Shown here piece after piece: positions 1 to 8,078 of a stretch of 43,472 nucleotides of DNA. A model generated the notes under the pieces. The model had not been told where the DNA came from, searched no databases, and worked only from the letters and a program-made list of their open reading frames with translations. The DNA comes from a virus. Location: IMG/VR virus record IMGVR_UViG_3300021601_000003, positions 1 to 43,472 of that record. One strand, 5' to 3'. Both the position numbers and the translations under genes were made by a program. The first letter of the stretch is position 1. The number at the start of each line of letters is the position of its first letter.

Positions 1-150
1 ACCGGGTACAGGGGCTCGGCATCCAGCACCGGGGCCAGTGGCTCGGCATCCAGCACCGGGGCCAGTGGCTCGGCATCCAGCACCGGGGACATGGGCTCGG
101 CATCCAGCACCGGGTACAGGGGCTCGGCATCCAGCACCGGGGTCAGGGGG
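1..150 (+). repeat. 27-bp tandem repeat array at the left edge
   Basis: The core GGCTCGGCATCCAGCACCGG recurs at 13, 40, 67, 94 and 121, exactly 27 bp apart, and a partial unit precedes position 13. The last 7 bases of each unit vary (ACAGG, CCAGT, ACATG types). The period is a multiple of three and the array is open in frame 1, so it is probably a coding minisatellite. The array runs off the edge, so its copy number is unknown, and such an array may be why the contig ends here. Confidence 0.95.
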
Positions 151-381
151 GTAGCCTCAATCTGCGGCGAATTTGGAACAATTCACATCGGGGAAAATGC
201 CATTGGTTGCTCCACATCGAACCGGCTTTATTGGCAAGCCATTCCCGGCGCTCAACTGCTGTGTAAATGGTCCGAGGATGGCAAAAAATATAAGCATCGC
301 ACCCTGGACGCGAAGAAGCTGAAACTGAGTGGCACTGTCAAAATCGAGTTTGGAAAAGTGGTTAAGGAGTTCAATGTATGA
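1..381 (+). CDS. Partial ORF with N-terminal 9-residue tandem repeats, unknown function
   Basis: The frame is open from the first base of the window to the TGA at 379-381, so the true start lies outside. A methionine at 91 would give 96 residues but cuts through the repeat array. Residues up to about 50 are copies of a 9-residue unit, core GSASSTG followed by two variable residues. A non-repetitive domain of about 70 residues follows with two cysteines, a central WQAIPGAQLLCKW stretch and a basic C-terminus. I do not recognise the family. The repeat part is Gly/Ser/Thr-rich without the strict Gly-X-Y of collagen, so a flexible linker is the most I would infer. The stop overlaps the next start by 4 nt (ATGA), so it heads a three-gene coupled operon. 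Confidence 0.5.
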   Translation, partial: TGYRGSASSTGASGSASSTGASGSASSTGDMGSASSTGYRGSASSTGVRGVASICGEFGTIHIGENAIGCSTSNRLYWQAIPGAQLLCKWSEDGKKYKHRTLDAKKLKLSGTVKIEFGKVVKEFNV

Positions 382-548
382 TTGATCACCCTATTCCTCC
401 CGCTCTGTCCGCCGCCCGTTCCCGCGCCGGCCAAAAAGGTGGTCTCACGGCAGGGCTGGTCAAGGCCCGTGGCGATGCTGAGTATTACAAGGTCCTGGCC
501 GCCAAGGCTGTGGCCAAGCGACGGGCCAAGAAAGGTGGTGCCAAGTGA
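378..548 (+). CDS. Small basic protein, 56 aa, unknown
   Basis: The ATG at 378 overlaps the previous TGA by 4 nt, and the frame closes at the TGA 546-548. The product begins MIDHPIPPALSAARSRAG and ends in a lysine/arginine/alanine-rich tail (AVAKRRAKKGGAK). It is strongly basic and probably helical. No catalytic motif is visible and I do not recognise it. A nucleic-acid-binding role would fit the charge but is only inference. Its stop overlaps the GTG start of the next gene by 4 nt, which supports both small genes being real. Confidence 0.6.
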   Translation: MIDHPIPPALSAARSRAGQKGGLTAGLVKARGDAEYYKVLAAKAVAKRRAKKGGAK

Positions 549-856
549 GCGCGTTCATGAGCCTTCCCGATGATAAACGTTTCACCTTGCGCTGCGCCCT
601 GGAGCAAGCCGGGGCAGACTGTGCCGGCTACGACAATAACGGGTTCACTATGGCCATCAAACGCGGAAAATTCTGCGACGTGGACGAGGCCGCGCGTCGG
701 CTCGGTTTGGAGATGGTCCCCGGCAGCTTGAATTACTTCCCGCTCGGTTCATCCCATGTCAGCGAGGAGTTTCGCCACTGGTGCCCGCCCTACACCAAGG
801 AACGTGGCCACGCGCCCGGCTTCTGGTTGTATGCTACCTATCGGCCCGCCGCCTGA
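545..856 (+). CDS. Hypothetical phage protein, 103 aa
   Basis: The GTG at 545 overlaps the preceding TGA (GTGA) and has AAAGGTGG about 5 nt upstream, so I prefer it over the internal ATG at 557. The product has a helical N-terminus (RFTLRCALEQAGADCAGY), a central basic stretch (MAIKRGKF), a second helix and an aromatic, proline-containing C-terminus (HWCPPYT, GFWLYATYR). I see no known motif. It is the last gene of the short rightward unit and is followed within 25 bp by a strong hairpin. Confidence 0.6.
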   Translation: MSAFMSLPDDKRFTLRCALEQAGADCAGYDNNGFTMAIKRGKFCDVDEAARRLGLEMVPGSLNYFPLGSSHVSEEFRHWCPPYTKERGHAPGFWLYATYRPAA

Positions 857-880
857 CATTGGCTGGCACACCCCACAACC

Positions 881-909
881 CGCCCCGGCCTCATCCGCCG
901 GGGCGTTTT
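881..909 (+). terminator. Rho-independent terminator between convergent operons
   Basis: A perfect 9-bp stem (CGCCCCGGC at 881-889, GCCGGGGCG at 897-905) with a 7-nt loop is followed by TTTT at 906-909. It lies between the stop of the rightward gene at 856 and the stop of the leftward helicase gene at 914. On the minus strand the stem is preceded by AAAA but has no good U-run after it, so it may act in both directions with less efficiency leftward. Confidence 0.85.
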
Positions 910-913
910 CATT

Positions 914-2479
914 TCAATACTTCTTCGCCAGCCGGTAGTAATTCGTGTTCGTGGCCCGGTTGAATTCCACCTTGGCGTCGATGATGTTCTGCAAATGCGG
1001 CAGAACCCGCGCCACCCACCGGCCCGCCTTCTTGGCATTGATCCGCCATGGGTCACCCTTCAACGACTCGTCCACCTCGCCCAGTGCTTCCGCCAGCGCC
1101 GCGCCGTCGCCGGCCCATGCGTTCTCCTTCTCGACCAACGCCAGGACGGCAGATCCCACCGCGTCATTGGCGATGCAGAATTGCGCCTTGTCACGCTCGG
1201 CCGCCACGATGGCCGCGCGCCCGGCTTCCTCCGCGTCCATCGCCTTGGCGAGCCGCAACGCTAGGTTGGCCCAGTCTGGATGCCGGAAGTTGAGCCGCTC
1301 CTTGGTGACCGGCAGGGCCAGCGCCTTCGCCAGCGTGCGCACGATGAACGTCAGGCCCGCGTCGCGCCCGGCCTCGATTTCGGCACTGAGCAGCGAATCC
1401 TCGGTCTCGCTGCCATGGCGATTCATCCGCAGTACCAGCATCCGGTCCGCCAGGCCGGCGTCACTGGCGAACGACGGCTGCGAACTCGTGATGATGCACC
1501 AGGCCCGCGCCCGCATGGTCACCACGTCGGAAGTGGTGTAGAGCCGTCGTACCGGCTTGCCGCCATCCGTGGCCGCCGCTGCGATGGCATCGGGCAACCA
1601 CGAGATTTTCGAGTCCACGTTGTCTAGGATGTAGAGCCCGCCGTTGTCGCAGTTCACCCAGAAATTGCGCTCGGCCTCGGCGGAATTGTCCACGGCGGCC
1701 GCGATCCACGGCACCCCGTACAGCTCGGCGGCGGCCTTGGCGAGCCGGGTCTTGCCGCTGCCCACCTCGCCGATGTTGCCCAGCACCGGCTTCGTCGCGG
1801 TGCAGGAGGGCAGGGAGAAGAGCCACAGCTTGAACAGCATCTTGCCGTGATCCGCCTCGGCGTGGATGCCACGGAAGATTGAGCAGGTTTCCATCGGGTC
1901 CGTTCCGGGCCCATCCAGCAACCGCCACGGGGCGAGCGTTTTCTTGGAGTGGAACAGCACCTCGTCCACGCCGTTGTCCTCGATGCTCACGCCATCGGCG
2001 GTGACCTTGACGATGTGGCCGGCCCCGCACGAGAGATAGACCGCGCCCTTGCGCGCCGTCCAGAACTGCTCGGGGATGATGCCCGCCGTGGAGACGCCCC
2101 GCAGCGCCTCGTTTTCCACGCGCGTCAGAATGAACCGCCAGAACTTGCTGGCCCGGCTCACCCCGCACCAGGTGGATAGCCACGACTGAAAATCATTCGA
2201 GGCAATGAGCATCAAGCTCTTGTCCACGCGGTTGAAAAACATGCTGGAGCCGTGGTCCTTGTGCTCGGCGTGGTAAAAGAACCGGCCCAGGCGCAACGCG
2301 GCAGCGGTCACCATGTCGCCCGCCGCGGTGCCCTTGGCCTCGGCACTGCCCTCGCCGCAGAACACGTTCAGCATCGACTGCTGGAGGCCAAGGGATTCGT
2401 TGTCCACGAGCACTTTGCGGGGCAGGACGATTTCGCCAGTGCGAACGGCTGCAACATCGGCAGCGGTGTTGGTGATCAT
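914..2479 (-). CDS. AAA+ / SF3-like helicase ATPase (replication)
   Basis: The product is 521 aa when started at the ATG 2479, which overlaps the primase stop by 4 nt; an ATG at 2536 lies inside the upstream gene. Walker A is GEVGSGKT (about residues 237-244), Walker B-like LYILDN is at about 282-287, a sensor-like CIITSSQP follows, and ADRMLVLRM supplies a candidate arginine. The N-terminal 200 residues are not recognised; the C-terminal 130 residues are helical. By position just downstream of a PriCT/Toprim protein it is probably the replicative helicase or helicase loader. It is the last gene of the leftward early operon. The exact family (D5-like versus another AAA+ group) I cannot decide. 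Confidence 0.7.
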   Translation of the reverse strand: MITNTAADVAAVRTGEIVLPRKVLVDNESLGLQQSMLNVFCGEGSAEAKGTAAGDMVTAAALRLGRFFYHAEHKDHGSSMFFNRVDKSLMLIASNDFQSWLSTWCGVSRASKFWRFILTRVENEALRGVSTAGIIPEQFWTARKGAVYLSCGAGHIVKVTADGVSIEDNGVDEVLFHSKKTLAPWRLLDGPGTDPMETCSIFRGIHAEADHGKMLFKLWLFSLPSCTATKPVLGNIGEVGSGKTRLAKAAAELYGVPWIAAAVDNSAEAERNFWVNCDNGGLYILDNVDSKISWLPDAIAAAATDGGKPVRRLYTTSDVVTMRARAWCIITSSQPSFASDAGLADRMLVLRMNRHGSETEDSLLSAEIEAGRDAGLTFIVRTLAKALALPVTKERLNFRHPDWANLALRLAKAMDAEEAGRAAIVAAERDKAQFCIANDAVGSAVLALVEKENAWAGDGAALAEALGEVDESLKGDPWRINAKKAGRWVARVLPHLQNIIDAKVEFNRATNTNYYRLAKKY

Positions 2480-3573
2480 AGCGGCATCACCTTGAATTGT
2501 TCCTCCCAGTCGGCGGGCTTGGTTTTGGGTCGCCACTGGTCGCGCTTGGCCATGAAATCGTCGAGGTCATCCGGGTAGCCGCCAGTGTTGGAAGTCCATG
2601 CGGTGAAATCAAACAGATTGCACGCGGCTACGCCAGATTCAACCAACTGCCGCCGCCATTTCTCCGCCCCGGACAGCCCCGCCGCCTCGGCGTGCGCGAA
2701 GATCACCACGCGTTTGCCCTTGAAAAACGGCAGCGCATCCGCCGCGATGGCCGGCGACGCCGACAGCATCGCCACGGGCGCGCAGTTGACCGGCATTGCC
2801 GCCGCCCCCGCGCACAGGTCCACCCCTACCATGCCGTCGAACGCGGCCCGGTGTCCTTGCTCCCACAGCGCCACGTCATGCGCCACGAGGAAGTCCGGCA
2901 GCCCTTCGACCAGCGCGATGGCCGGGTAATCTGCTGCCTCTGGCAAGCCCACAGGCCAAGCCTTCTCGCTGCCTTTGATGCTGTGTGCCTTTCGCTCCCG
3001 CAGCGGCCCCATTTCCGGGAACATCTCGCCATCCACCCGCCGCACCTCCAGGACGCGCCCGCTGGCGTCCGTAACGCCGTAGCACTTCCACTCGCGCCAC
3101 TGGCCCACCACGAGCACGCCCCGGTGCGCGGCCCAGGCCAGCCCCGGCAACCCGTACTCGCGGTAGAACATAATCTCGCGCAGGTCCGCCAGCGTCGGCG
3201 CATGGAACCCGTCACGGGCCGGCGGCGGCTTCACTACTGGCGGTGCGGATGGTGCCGGGGCCGGTCGTGGTGCCGGCACATAGCCGTCATCTTTCGCCAG
3301 CAGGTTGCCCCGTTCGCCGGGCCATTTGTTGGCGGTTTCCAGCAGACGCAGCAGTTCCTTCTCTGGCCAGGGCGGTGTGCAGGACTCGTTCCACTGGCGG
3401 AATGCGCCCAGCCCCGTCTGCGGGTCCAGGTCGAAGCCCAGCATCACGGCTTTTGCCAGACGTGACGTGACGCCGTTGCCGTCCTGCCCACTGACAGCGG
3501 GAGCGCACTTGGTGAGGTAGCTTTCGGCCTGTTCGCGGGCCGTACGCTTGGGTTTGGGTGCGGGGACTTTCAT
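2476..3573 (-). CDS. Primase-like protein with PriCT and Toprim-like domains
   Basis: The product is 365 aa. The ATG at 3573 overlaps the upstream TGA (ATGA), so it is preferred over the long upstream extension. Residues about 14-90 match the PriCT pattern (AESYL..CAPAVSGQDGNG, then PPWPEKEL..LLETA). A proline/alanine linker follows. The C-terminal half carries a Toprim-like glutamate motif (ALVEGLPDFL) and a second motif IFAHAEAAG, where the usual DxD acidic pair is replaced by His/Glu, so metal binding may be altered. Its stop overlaps the helicase start by 4 nt, giving a coupled primase-helicase pair. It probably primes or regulates phage DNA synthesis, which must use the host polymerase because none is encoded here. 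Confidence 0.7.
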   Translation of the reverse strand: MKVPAPKPKRTAREQAESYLTKCAPAVSGQDGNGVTSRLAKAVMLGFDLDPQTGLGAFRQWNESCTPPWPEKELLRLLETANKWPGERGNLLAKDDGYVPAPRPAPAPSAPPVVKPPPARDGFHAPTLADLREIMFYREYGLPGLAWAAHRGVLVVGQWREWKCYGVTDASGRVLEVRRVDGEMFPEMGPLRERKAHSIKGSEKAWPVGLPEAADYPAIALVEGLPDFLVAHDVALWEQGHRAAFDGMVGVDLCAGAAAMPVNCAPVAMLSASPAIAADALPFFKGKRVVIFAHAEAAGLSGAEKWRRQLVESGVAACNLFDFTAWTSNTGGYPDDLDDFMAKRDQWRPKTKPADWEEQFKVMPL

Positions 3574-3821
3574 TTCTGGAACGTCCGTTTGATGATGGCC
3601 ACTTCCCGCCGCTGAATTTCCCGGTCGAGATACCAGCGCGCCTTTTTCAAATCCTCCAGCGCGTCCCCTTTCTCGCCCGCGCGCCAGATGTATTTGATGG
3701 CGTTGCCAAGGCAAAAATTAAAGTGCTCGGTGATGGTGATGCACTCCACGCCGGACGGATGGCCGGTGTAGTGCGATGGGTGGTTAACTGGGTCGTGTTC
3801 TTTGCTCATAAATTGATCCAT
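3570..3821 (-). CDS. DUF3310 family protein
   Basis: The product is 83 aa from the ATG at 3821, which shares one base with the upstream stop (TAATG) and has AGGTAGGA upstream; the ATG at 3809 is an alternative. The core DPVNHPSHYT, then VECITITEHFNFCLGNAIKYIWRAG, then a GDALEDLKKARWYLDREI-type helix is the classic DUF3310 signature found in many phage replication regions. These proteins are sometimes labelled nucleotide-kinase-like, but no function is established from this sequence. It sits between a small unknown gene and the primase. Confidence 0.9.
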   Translation of the reverse strand: MDQFMSKEHDPVNHPSHYTGHPSGVECITITEHFNFCLGNAIKYIWRAGEKGDALEDLKKARWYLDREIQRREVAIIKRTFQK

Positions 3822-4021
3822 TACAGTCCTACCTTCGCTTCCCGAATCCGGTCCCAGCACTCAAGCTGTGTCCGGCCCGTGCCACTGGCGACCACTTCAG
3901 ACTCGATCATCAGCGCCCACGCATAGCCACGGCTGGCCCGGCGGATGACAGTCTGATACGACGTGTGCGGTGTCCGTGGCGTGTTGGTGATGCGCTTGCG
4001 CCAGACGTTGGCTGTGTTCAT
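3821..4021 (-). CDS. Hypothetical protein, 66 aa
   Basis: The ATG at 4021 overlaps the TGA of the upstream gene (ATGA) and has AAAGGATCAGGA as a ribosome-binding region. The product (starting MNTANVWRKRITN) is basic at the N-terminus and has a compact central part (GYAWALMIESEVVASG) and a helical end (LECWDRIREAK). The pattern of two short strands and a helix with conserved Trp looks like a small folded domain. I do not recognise it. It is coupled to genes on both sides. Confidence 0.65.
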   Translation of the reverse strand: MNTANVWRKRITNTPRTPHTSYQTVIRRASRGYAWALMIESEVVASGTGRTQLECWDRIREAKVGL

Positions 4022-4191
4022 TCCTGATCCTTTCTCAAATCACGTTTCAAATCCGACTTCTCCTCCAGCAACCGCTGCCGGTACTCATCTGGCGTCTCGA
4101 TAAAGCCTTGGCCATCGCACTCTTCACACTTCCGAACTAACGGGCCATTTTCTTCATAGGCCCTGCCTTCGCATGATTCGCACCGGGTCAC
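4018..4191 (-). CDS. Small zinc-binding protein with paired CxxC motifs, 57 aa
   Basis: A GTG start at 4191 is chosen because GGAGGAA lies 2-3 nt upstream and the start overlaps the previous stop (GTGA). The product begins VTRCESCEGRAY and has a second pair CEECDGQGF. The two CxxCxG-like knuckles resemble half of a DnaJ-type zinc domain. A charged helix follows (EEKSDLKRDLRKDQE). A zinc-stabilised fold is likely; the role is unknown. It lies in a cluster of three or four tiny genes between the helicase and DUF3310 genes. Confidence 0.65.
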   Translation of the reverse strand: MTRCESCEGRAYEENGPLVRKCEECDGQGFIETPDEYRQRLLEEKSDLKRDLRKDQE

Positions 4192-4352
4192 AGTTCCTCC
4201 TCGAACATGTCGCCCTGACGCCGTGGCAGTTTCGTGTCCGGGTCACTGTGCCGCGTCAGGCACAGCGTCACGTATGCGCCAGCGAAGAACATCGCGCCGA
4301 GGAGCACGGCCAGTTCCCAGCCGGTGGTGGTGAAGGTGAATGGTGTGCTCAT
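4188..4352 (-). CDS. Small single-span membrane protein, 54 aa
   Basis: The ATG at 4352 overlaps the upstream stop (ATGA) and the TGA at 4190-4188 overlaps the next GTG. The product has a short polar N-terminus (MSTPFTFTTTG), one hydrophobic segment (WELAVLLGAMFFAGAYVTL, residues 12-30) and a charged tail ending FEEEL. It is predicted to be an inner-membrane protein with one span. No function can be assigned. The early position argues against a holin, and superinfection exclusion or anti-defence would be possible but is speculation. Confidence 0.6.
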   Translation of the reverse strand: MSTPFTFTTTGWELAVLLGAMFFAGAYVTLCLTRHSDPDTKLPRRQGDMFEEEL

Positions 4353-4585
4353 GCGCGTTCGTCTTTCTCGCGGTCCATGGCCGCGTCGGCTTTGTCGATG
4401 GCGATTTCTTCGCGGGAAGGCGAGAGTATGCTCCCGTTATGGTCACAGAATTTACATCCTTCTCCGTCACAGTCCGGGCAAACTTCAGGGTCAGTCTCGT
4501 TATACGGTGCGCTCAGGTCAAACTCAGCCCCTGCTGGGTAGTCGTAACCCAAGGCTCGGGAGTTGCGTTGGTTCAGCGTGTTCAT
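4349..4585 (-). CDS. Small zinc-knuckle protein, 78 aa
   Basis: The ATG at 4585 overlaps the helicase stop by 4 nt. The N-terminus is MNTLNQRNSRALGYDY. Centrally CPDCDGEGCKFCD gives a CxxCxGxGCxxC zinc motif of DnaJ type in one compact unit. The C-terminus is a charged helix (DKADAAMDREKDERA). It is probably a metal-binding small protein. It is coupled to the Pif1-like helicase upstream and the membrane protein downstream, and with the 4018-4191 gene forms a pair of small zinc proteins. Confidence 0.65.
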   Translation of the reverse strand: MNTLNQRNSRALGYDYPAGAEFDLSAPYNETDPEVCPDCDGEGCKFCDHNGSILSPSREEIAIDKADAAMDREKDERA

Positions 4586-5814
4586 ACTTTGTTCCCTTCC
4601 TGAAACGCCAGCGCCCGCGGGCACACGGCGATATAATTCGGTGCGGCCTTGAGCCACAGCCCGGCCAGCGTCTTGACCCGGCTCAACGCCACATAAGCCT
4701 GTCCAGGTTCCAGTGCCGCGCGGATGTCGATGTACGCGCCCGCCAGGGTCGTGCCCTGCGCCTTGTGAATCGTCATGGCATACGCCAAGCGCAGCGGTAA
4801 CTGCCGCATGGTGGACCCGCCCCGCTCCCGGGGATTCTGGTTCCATTCGAACTGGTCCACTCCCACGGTCGAGCCGTCATCCGTCTCCACGTCCACGTCG
4901 AACGGCGACAACCGCACGACCCGCCCCGTGGTGCCGTTCACAAACCTGCCCTGCTGATCGTTCACGGTGAACATGACCCGCGCGCCCTTGCGCAGATGCA
5001 ACTCCAGCGGCGTGATGCTGTTCTTGGTGAAGAACTCCACGACATGCTCATTGCCCGGCGGCGAGAATTGCGCCAGGTAGGTTTGTTCCGGCCCCGGCAA
5101 GTCATCGAGCATGGCCCGGTTCACCTTGTCCACGTCCCGGTTGTGGGTGCAGAGCCGCGTCAGATTTGACGGCGGGAACATCCGCACGCACTTCGCCAGC
5201 GTCGCGCTCGATCGTGGCGTCAGCCGTCCGCGTCGCACGTCGTTCAAAGTCGCAAGCAGTTCCGGCTCATCCTGACGCCAGTTCTTGGTGAGCCGCACCA
5301 CCGTGAACCCAGCCCGCTCCCAGAACTCGCTGGCGAAGGCCCAGTCATGCGGTTGGCTCTGGTCCCGGCGCACGGGCGGCAGTTGCAGGAAGTCGCCTGT
5401 GGCAATGATTTGAATGCCACCGAACGGCACCATGCGCCCCCGGCACCGCCGCAGCCACACATCCAGGAACGCCAGCAAGCGGCCCGGTAGCATGGATACC
5501 TCGTCGATTACCAGCGTGTGACACATGCGGATGCGACTCTTGGCGTCGCGCACGGCCCGGCTGCCCTGCTCGTCCAGATGGTCCGCGAAGGCATCCAAGT
5601 CTTCACCCGGCTGTGGCCCGAGGCCAATGCCCGCCCAGCGATGGATGGTCATACCCCCGACGTTGAGCGCCGCGATCCCGGTTGGGGCCACCACGTCCGC
5701 GTCGCGGCCACCAGCAAGCAGCCACTGGCGAAGGAGCGTGGACTTGCCCGTGCCGGCCTGCCCAGTCAGGAAGATGTTTTTGCCGGCGTCGGCCAGGGTG
5801 AGGAAGTCATTCAT
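4582..5814 (-). CDS. Pif1-like SF1 DNA helicase
   Basis: The product is 410 aa. Walker A GQAGTGKST is at residues 18-26, motif II DEVSM at 104-108, then GDFLQLPPV (motif III type), an LTKNWRQ element and, near the C-terminus, YAMTIHKAQGTTL followed by AYVALSRVK, the Pif1/RecD2 family signatures. It starts almost at motif I, so it lacks any N-terminal domain. It is expected to unwind DNA 5' to 3' during replication or recombination. The ATG at 5814 overlaps the methyltransferase stop by 4 nt and its own stop overlaps the next start, so expression is coupled. Confidence 0.92.
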   Translation of the reverse strand: MNDFLTLADAGKNIFLTGQAGTGKSTLLRQWLLAGGRDADVVAPTGIAALNVGGMTIHRWAGIGLGPQPGEDLDAFADHLDEQGSRAVRDAKSRIRMCHTLVIDEVSMLPGRLLAFLDVWLRRCRGRMVPFGGIQIIATGDFLQLPPVRRDQSQPHDWAFASEFWERAGFTVVRLTKNWRQDEPELLATLNDVRRGRLTPRSSATLAKCVRMFPPSNLTRLCTHNRDVDKVNRAMLDDLPGPEQTYLAQFSPPGNEHVVEFFTKNSITPLELHLRKGARVMFTVNDQQGRFVNGTTGRVVRLSPFDVDVETDDGSTVGVDQFEWNQNPRERGGSTMRQLPLRLAYAMTIHKAQGTTLAGAYIDIRAALEPGQAYVALSRVKTLAGLWLKAAPNYIAVCPRALAFQEGNKV

Positions 5815-6773
5815 GATGGTTTAATTCGGGAAAGCAACTCCATAAGCGCGACCGCAGCCTGCAACGCCACAACGCCATTTCCGCCGCAGCGCAACTGATC
5901 GGCTCGGCACGCGTCCACCACCATGGCCACCCCATCAACCAGCACACGAACGCCGGGTTCAACCGCCGGCGCAAGGTGGGGGCGGTCGGCGAGGATTCGC
6001 TGCCATACGGCGGTGTCGCTGGGACCTGGGGCGAATACCGGAACTTCACAAAATTCGGCAGTTGATCCAGATGATGCGCCTGCCCGTTCTCCCCCCGGTA
6101 ATCCCTTGCCGCAGGAGTCGGCCAGGCCGACGCCTGCGTCTGAATCGTCACGGACCCGTCCCGGTCGCAATGGTCCGGGCCCGTCATCGCATTGCTTCGG
6201 GGGCTGGCCAATTTCTCCGCCCGCGCGGTAGGCCAAGACGAACACCCGCTCCCGCTTATGCGCTGCGCCCACATCTTCCGCAGCAATGAACACCGGGTCC
6301 GCGATCTCGTAACCCAGTCGGCATAATTCCTCTCCGACTGCCCGGAAGTGTCCGCCCATAACCCAAGCTGGGACATTTTCGAGGAACACCAAGGCGGGCT
6401 CACTCTCTTCGACGATCCGCAGGAAGTGGACAATGGGCCCGTCCCCGTCGCCCCAGCTTCGTCGGTCGCTGTTTCCAGCCTGCTTCCCGGCGAGGCTGTA
6501 CGGCTGGCACGGGAGTCCCGCAACGAGGATGTCCACCACACCACGAAAGGGTTGCGCGTTGAAGTCCCGCATATCGCCGCCCCAAACAGGCGCTGGCTCC
6601 AAGCTCTGGTCTTCCATCCGGGCCAGGAGGACGGCCGCAGCGTAGGCTTCCCATTCACAATAGGCCGCAGTTCGAGCGTCGGGCCAGACGAGCCGCGCGG
6701 CTTCATCGAGCATCCCGACGCCGCTGCAAAGCGAGAGGATAACTGGGGAGGTATCAGCCACATGATGATTCAC
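5811..6773 (-). CDS. DNA (cytosine-5) methyltransferase
   Basis: The product is 320 aa. Motif I is LSLCSGVGMLDEA (about 13-25), motif IV VAGLPCQPYS with catalytic Cys89, motif VI FLENV (130-134), motif VIII AHKRERVF (171-178) and motif X GNGVVALQAAVAL near the C-terminus. The target-recognition region between VIII and X is short, about 100 residues. No restriction endonuclease gene is adjacent, so it is an orphan enzyme, most simply protecting phage DNA from host restriction. It overlaps both neighbours by 4 nt. Specificity cannot be read from the sequence. Confidence 0.92.
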   Translation of the reverse strand: MNHHVADTSPVILSLCSGVGMLDEAARLVWPDARTAAYCEWEAYAAAVLLARMEDQSLEPAPVWGGDMRDFNAQPFRGVVDILVAGLPCQPYSLAGKQAGNSDRRSWGDGDGPIVHFLRIVEESEPALVFLENVPAWVMGGHFRAVGEELCRLGYEIADPVFIAAEDVGAAHKRERVFVLAYRAGGEIGQPPKQCDDGPGPLRPGRVRDDSDAGVGLADSCGKGLPGGERAGASSGSTAEFCEVPVFAPGPSDTAVWQRILADRPHLAPAVEPGVRVLVDGVAMVVDACRADQLRCGGNGVVALQAAVALMELLSRIKPS

Positions 6774-8050
6774 AGCTTTTGCGAGAAATGCCTGATCGAA
6801 GCCATAAACTCTCCACGGGCCAGCATCAGTTCGCCGGCGACCGCTATGCCCGCTTCACTTTTCATCTCAGGCATCTTCAGCTTCGAGATTTCATCCATGT
6901 ACGCCTGCAACCGGTCCTTGTCAGGTGCGCTTGATGCCCTTCTGGCAGTCGCAGCAGCGGCATCCGATTCAGCTTTAGCCTTGGCTTTGGCTTCAACTTC
7001 TTTGGCTCGTTGTGTCGCCAGTTCCTGTTCCGCTTTGCGCCGGGCCTCGGCTTCGACTCTGGCGATTTCAGCCAATCGAAGCTGCTCCTTTTCCAGCCGT
7101 TCCCGCTCCAGTCGCATCTGCTCTTCACGCTTGGCCGCTTCTGCGCGGGCCGCCGATGCCTCGGCTTCATGCTTGGCACGTTCGGCTGCCAGTGCCTGAG
7201 CCTTCTCAGCCTTGGCCTTGGCCTCAGCTTCACGGGCGGTTGCCGCAGCAAGTTCGCGTTCCTGTCGTAACTGCTCATCGCGCCTCGCCTGCTCCTCAAG
7301 TGCTGCTTTGGCGGCGGCCTCCCGCTCCAGTCGCATCTGCTCTTCACGCTTGGCCGCCTCGGCCTTCAACCGCTCATTCTCCAAACGCACGCGCTCACGC
7401 TCCTCGGCCTCGGCCTTTTCCTTGGCGATCCGTTCCTGCTCCTTGCGTTCCGCCTCGCGCTGGCGTGCCTCTGCCAGCAGTCGCGCGCCTTCGAGCATCT
7501 CATTATAGGCTTCATCCCCCATCTCACGCAGTGTCTTATCCTCAAACACTTGCTGCCCATAGTACGCCAGGGCGGACTTGCGCTCGACCAGTTGCGCATC
7601 CAACCGCGCCTGCTCCTTGCGCTCTGCGAACTGTTCCATGGCCAGCAGTTGTTCCTCCAGTGGCGTCACTAGGTATTCGAGCACGTTGTAGATGCCGTCG
7701 ATGGCCTTGCCACGGCGCAGGCTTTCCTCTTTCAGCTTCTTGCGCTGCCGTTCTGCGTTGCAGCGGATTTCCTTGAGCGCCAGCCGGGATTCGCGGGCCA
7801 GCTTCATTTCGAGCGTCTGAGAAATGTCAGTCACGACCAGGCCATCCACACGCTGTTGCCACTGCTTGGCGGCGGTGAACATTGGGGCGAATGCGTCGCG
7901 CAATACGTCAGCACTGGCAGCATCAATGCCAGTCTCCGTTACAACTAGTTCAAGGGTTTGGGGTTTGTCGCTCATGGAATTAGTTTTTGAAAAAGACCCT
8001 CCCGCCGTTGCCGCAACAGGCGGCTGCACTTTCATGGTAGGAATACTCAT
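6770..8050 (-). CDS. Long coiled-coil phage protein
   Basis: The product is 426 aa from the ATG at 8050; an ATG at 7975 (starting MSDKPQTLEL) gives 401 aa and fits my memory of related phage proteins better. Neither start has a clear ribosome-binding site. Residues about 30-170 form an ordered region (AARESRLALKEIR-type helices, GKAIDGIYNVLEYLVTPLE). Residues about 190-370 are a long Ala/Glu/Lys/Arg coiled coil with a repeated KREEQMRLERE block. The C-terminus is ordered again. Proteins of this kind often sit near phage recombination genes, but no activity is visible. A GTAGC array lies just upstream at 8079-8098. Confidence 0.75.
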   Translation of the reverse strand: MSIPTMKVQPPVAATAGGSFSKTNSMSDKPQTLELVVTETGIDAASADVLRDAFAPMFTAAKQWQQRVDGLVVTDISQTLEMKLARESRLALKEIRCNAERQRKKLKEESLRRGKAIDGIYNVLEYLVTPLEEQLLAMEQFAERKEQARLDAQLVERKSALAYYGQQVFEDKTLREMGDEAYNEMLEGARLLAEARQREAERKEQERIAKEKAEAEERERVRLENERLKAEAAKREEQMRLEREAAAKAALEEQARRDEQLRQERELAAATAREAEAKAKAEKAQALAAERAKHEAEASAARAEAAKREEQMRLERERLEKEQLRLAEIARVEAEARRKAEQELATQRAKEVEAKAKAKAESDAAAATARRASSAPDKDRLQAYMDEISKLKMPEMKSEAGIAVAGELMLARGEFMASIRHFSQKL

Positions 8051-8078
8051 GCCGGCGGGAGGGAATGTGTTCTGAGAG

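Noticed and set aside
1-150. Possible CRISPR array
   Set aside because: Units are contiguous with a 27-bp period, no unique spacers exist and the frame is open through the repeat.
2497-3465. 322-codon plus-strand frame opposite the primase gene
   Set aside because: No motif, shadow composition, and the minus-strand gene has PriCT and Toprim-like features with coupled start and stop.
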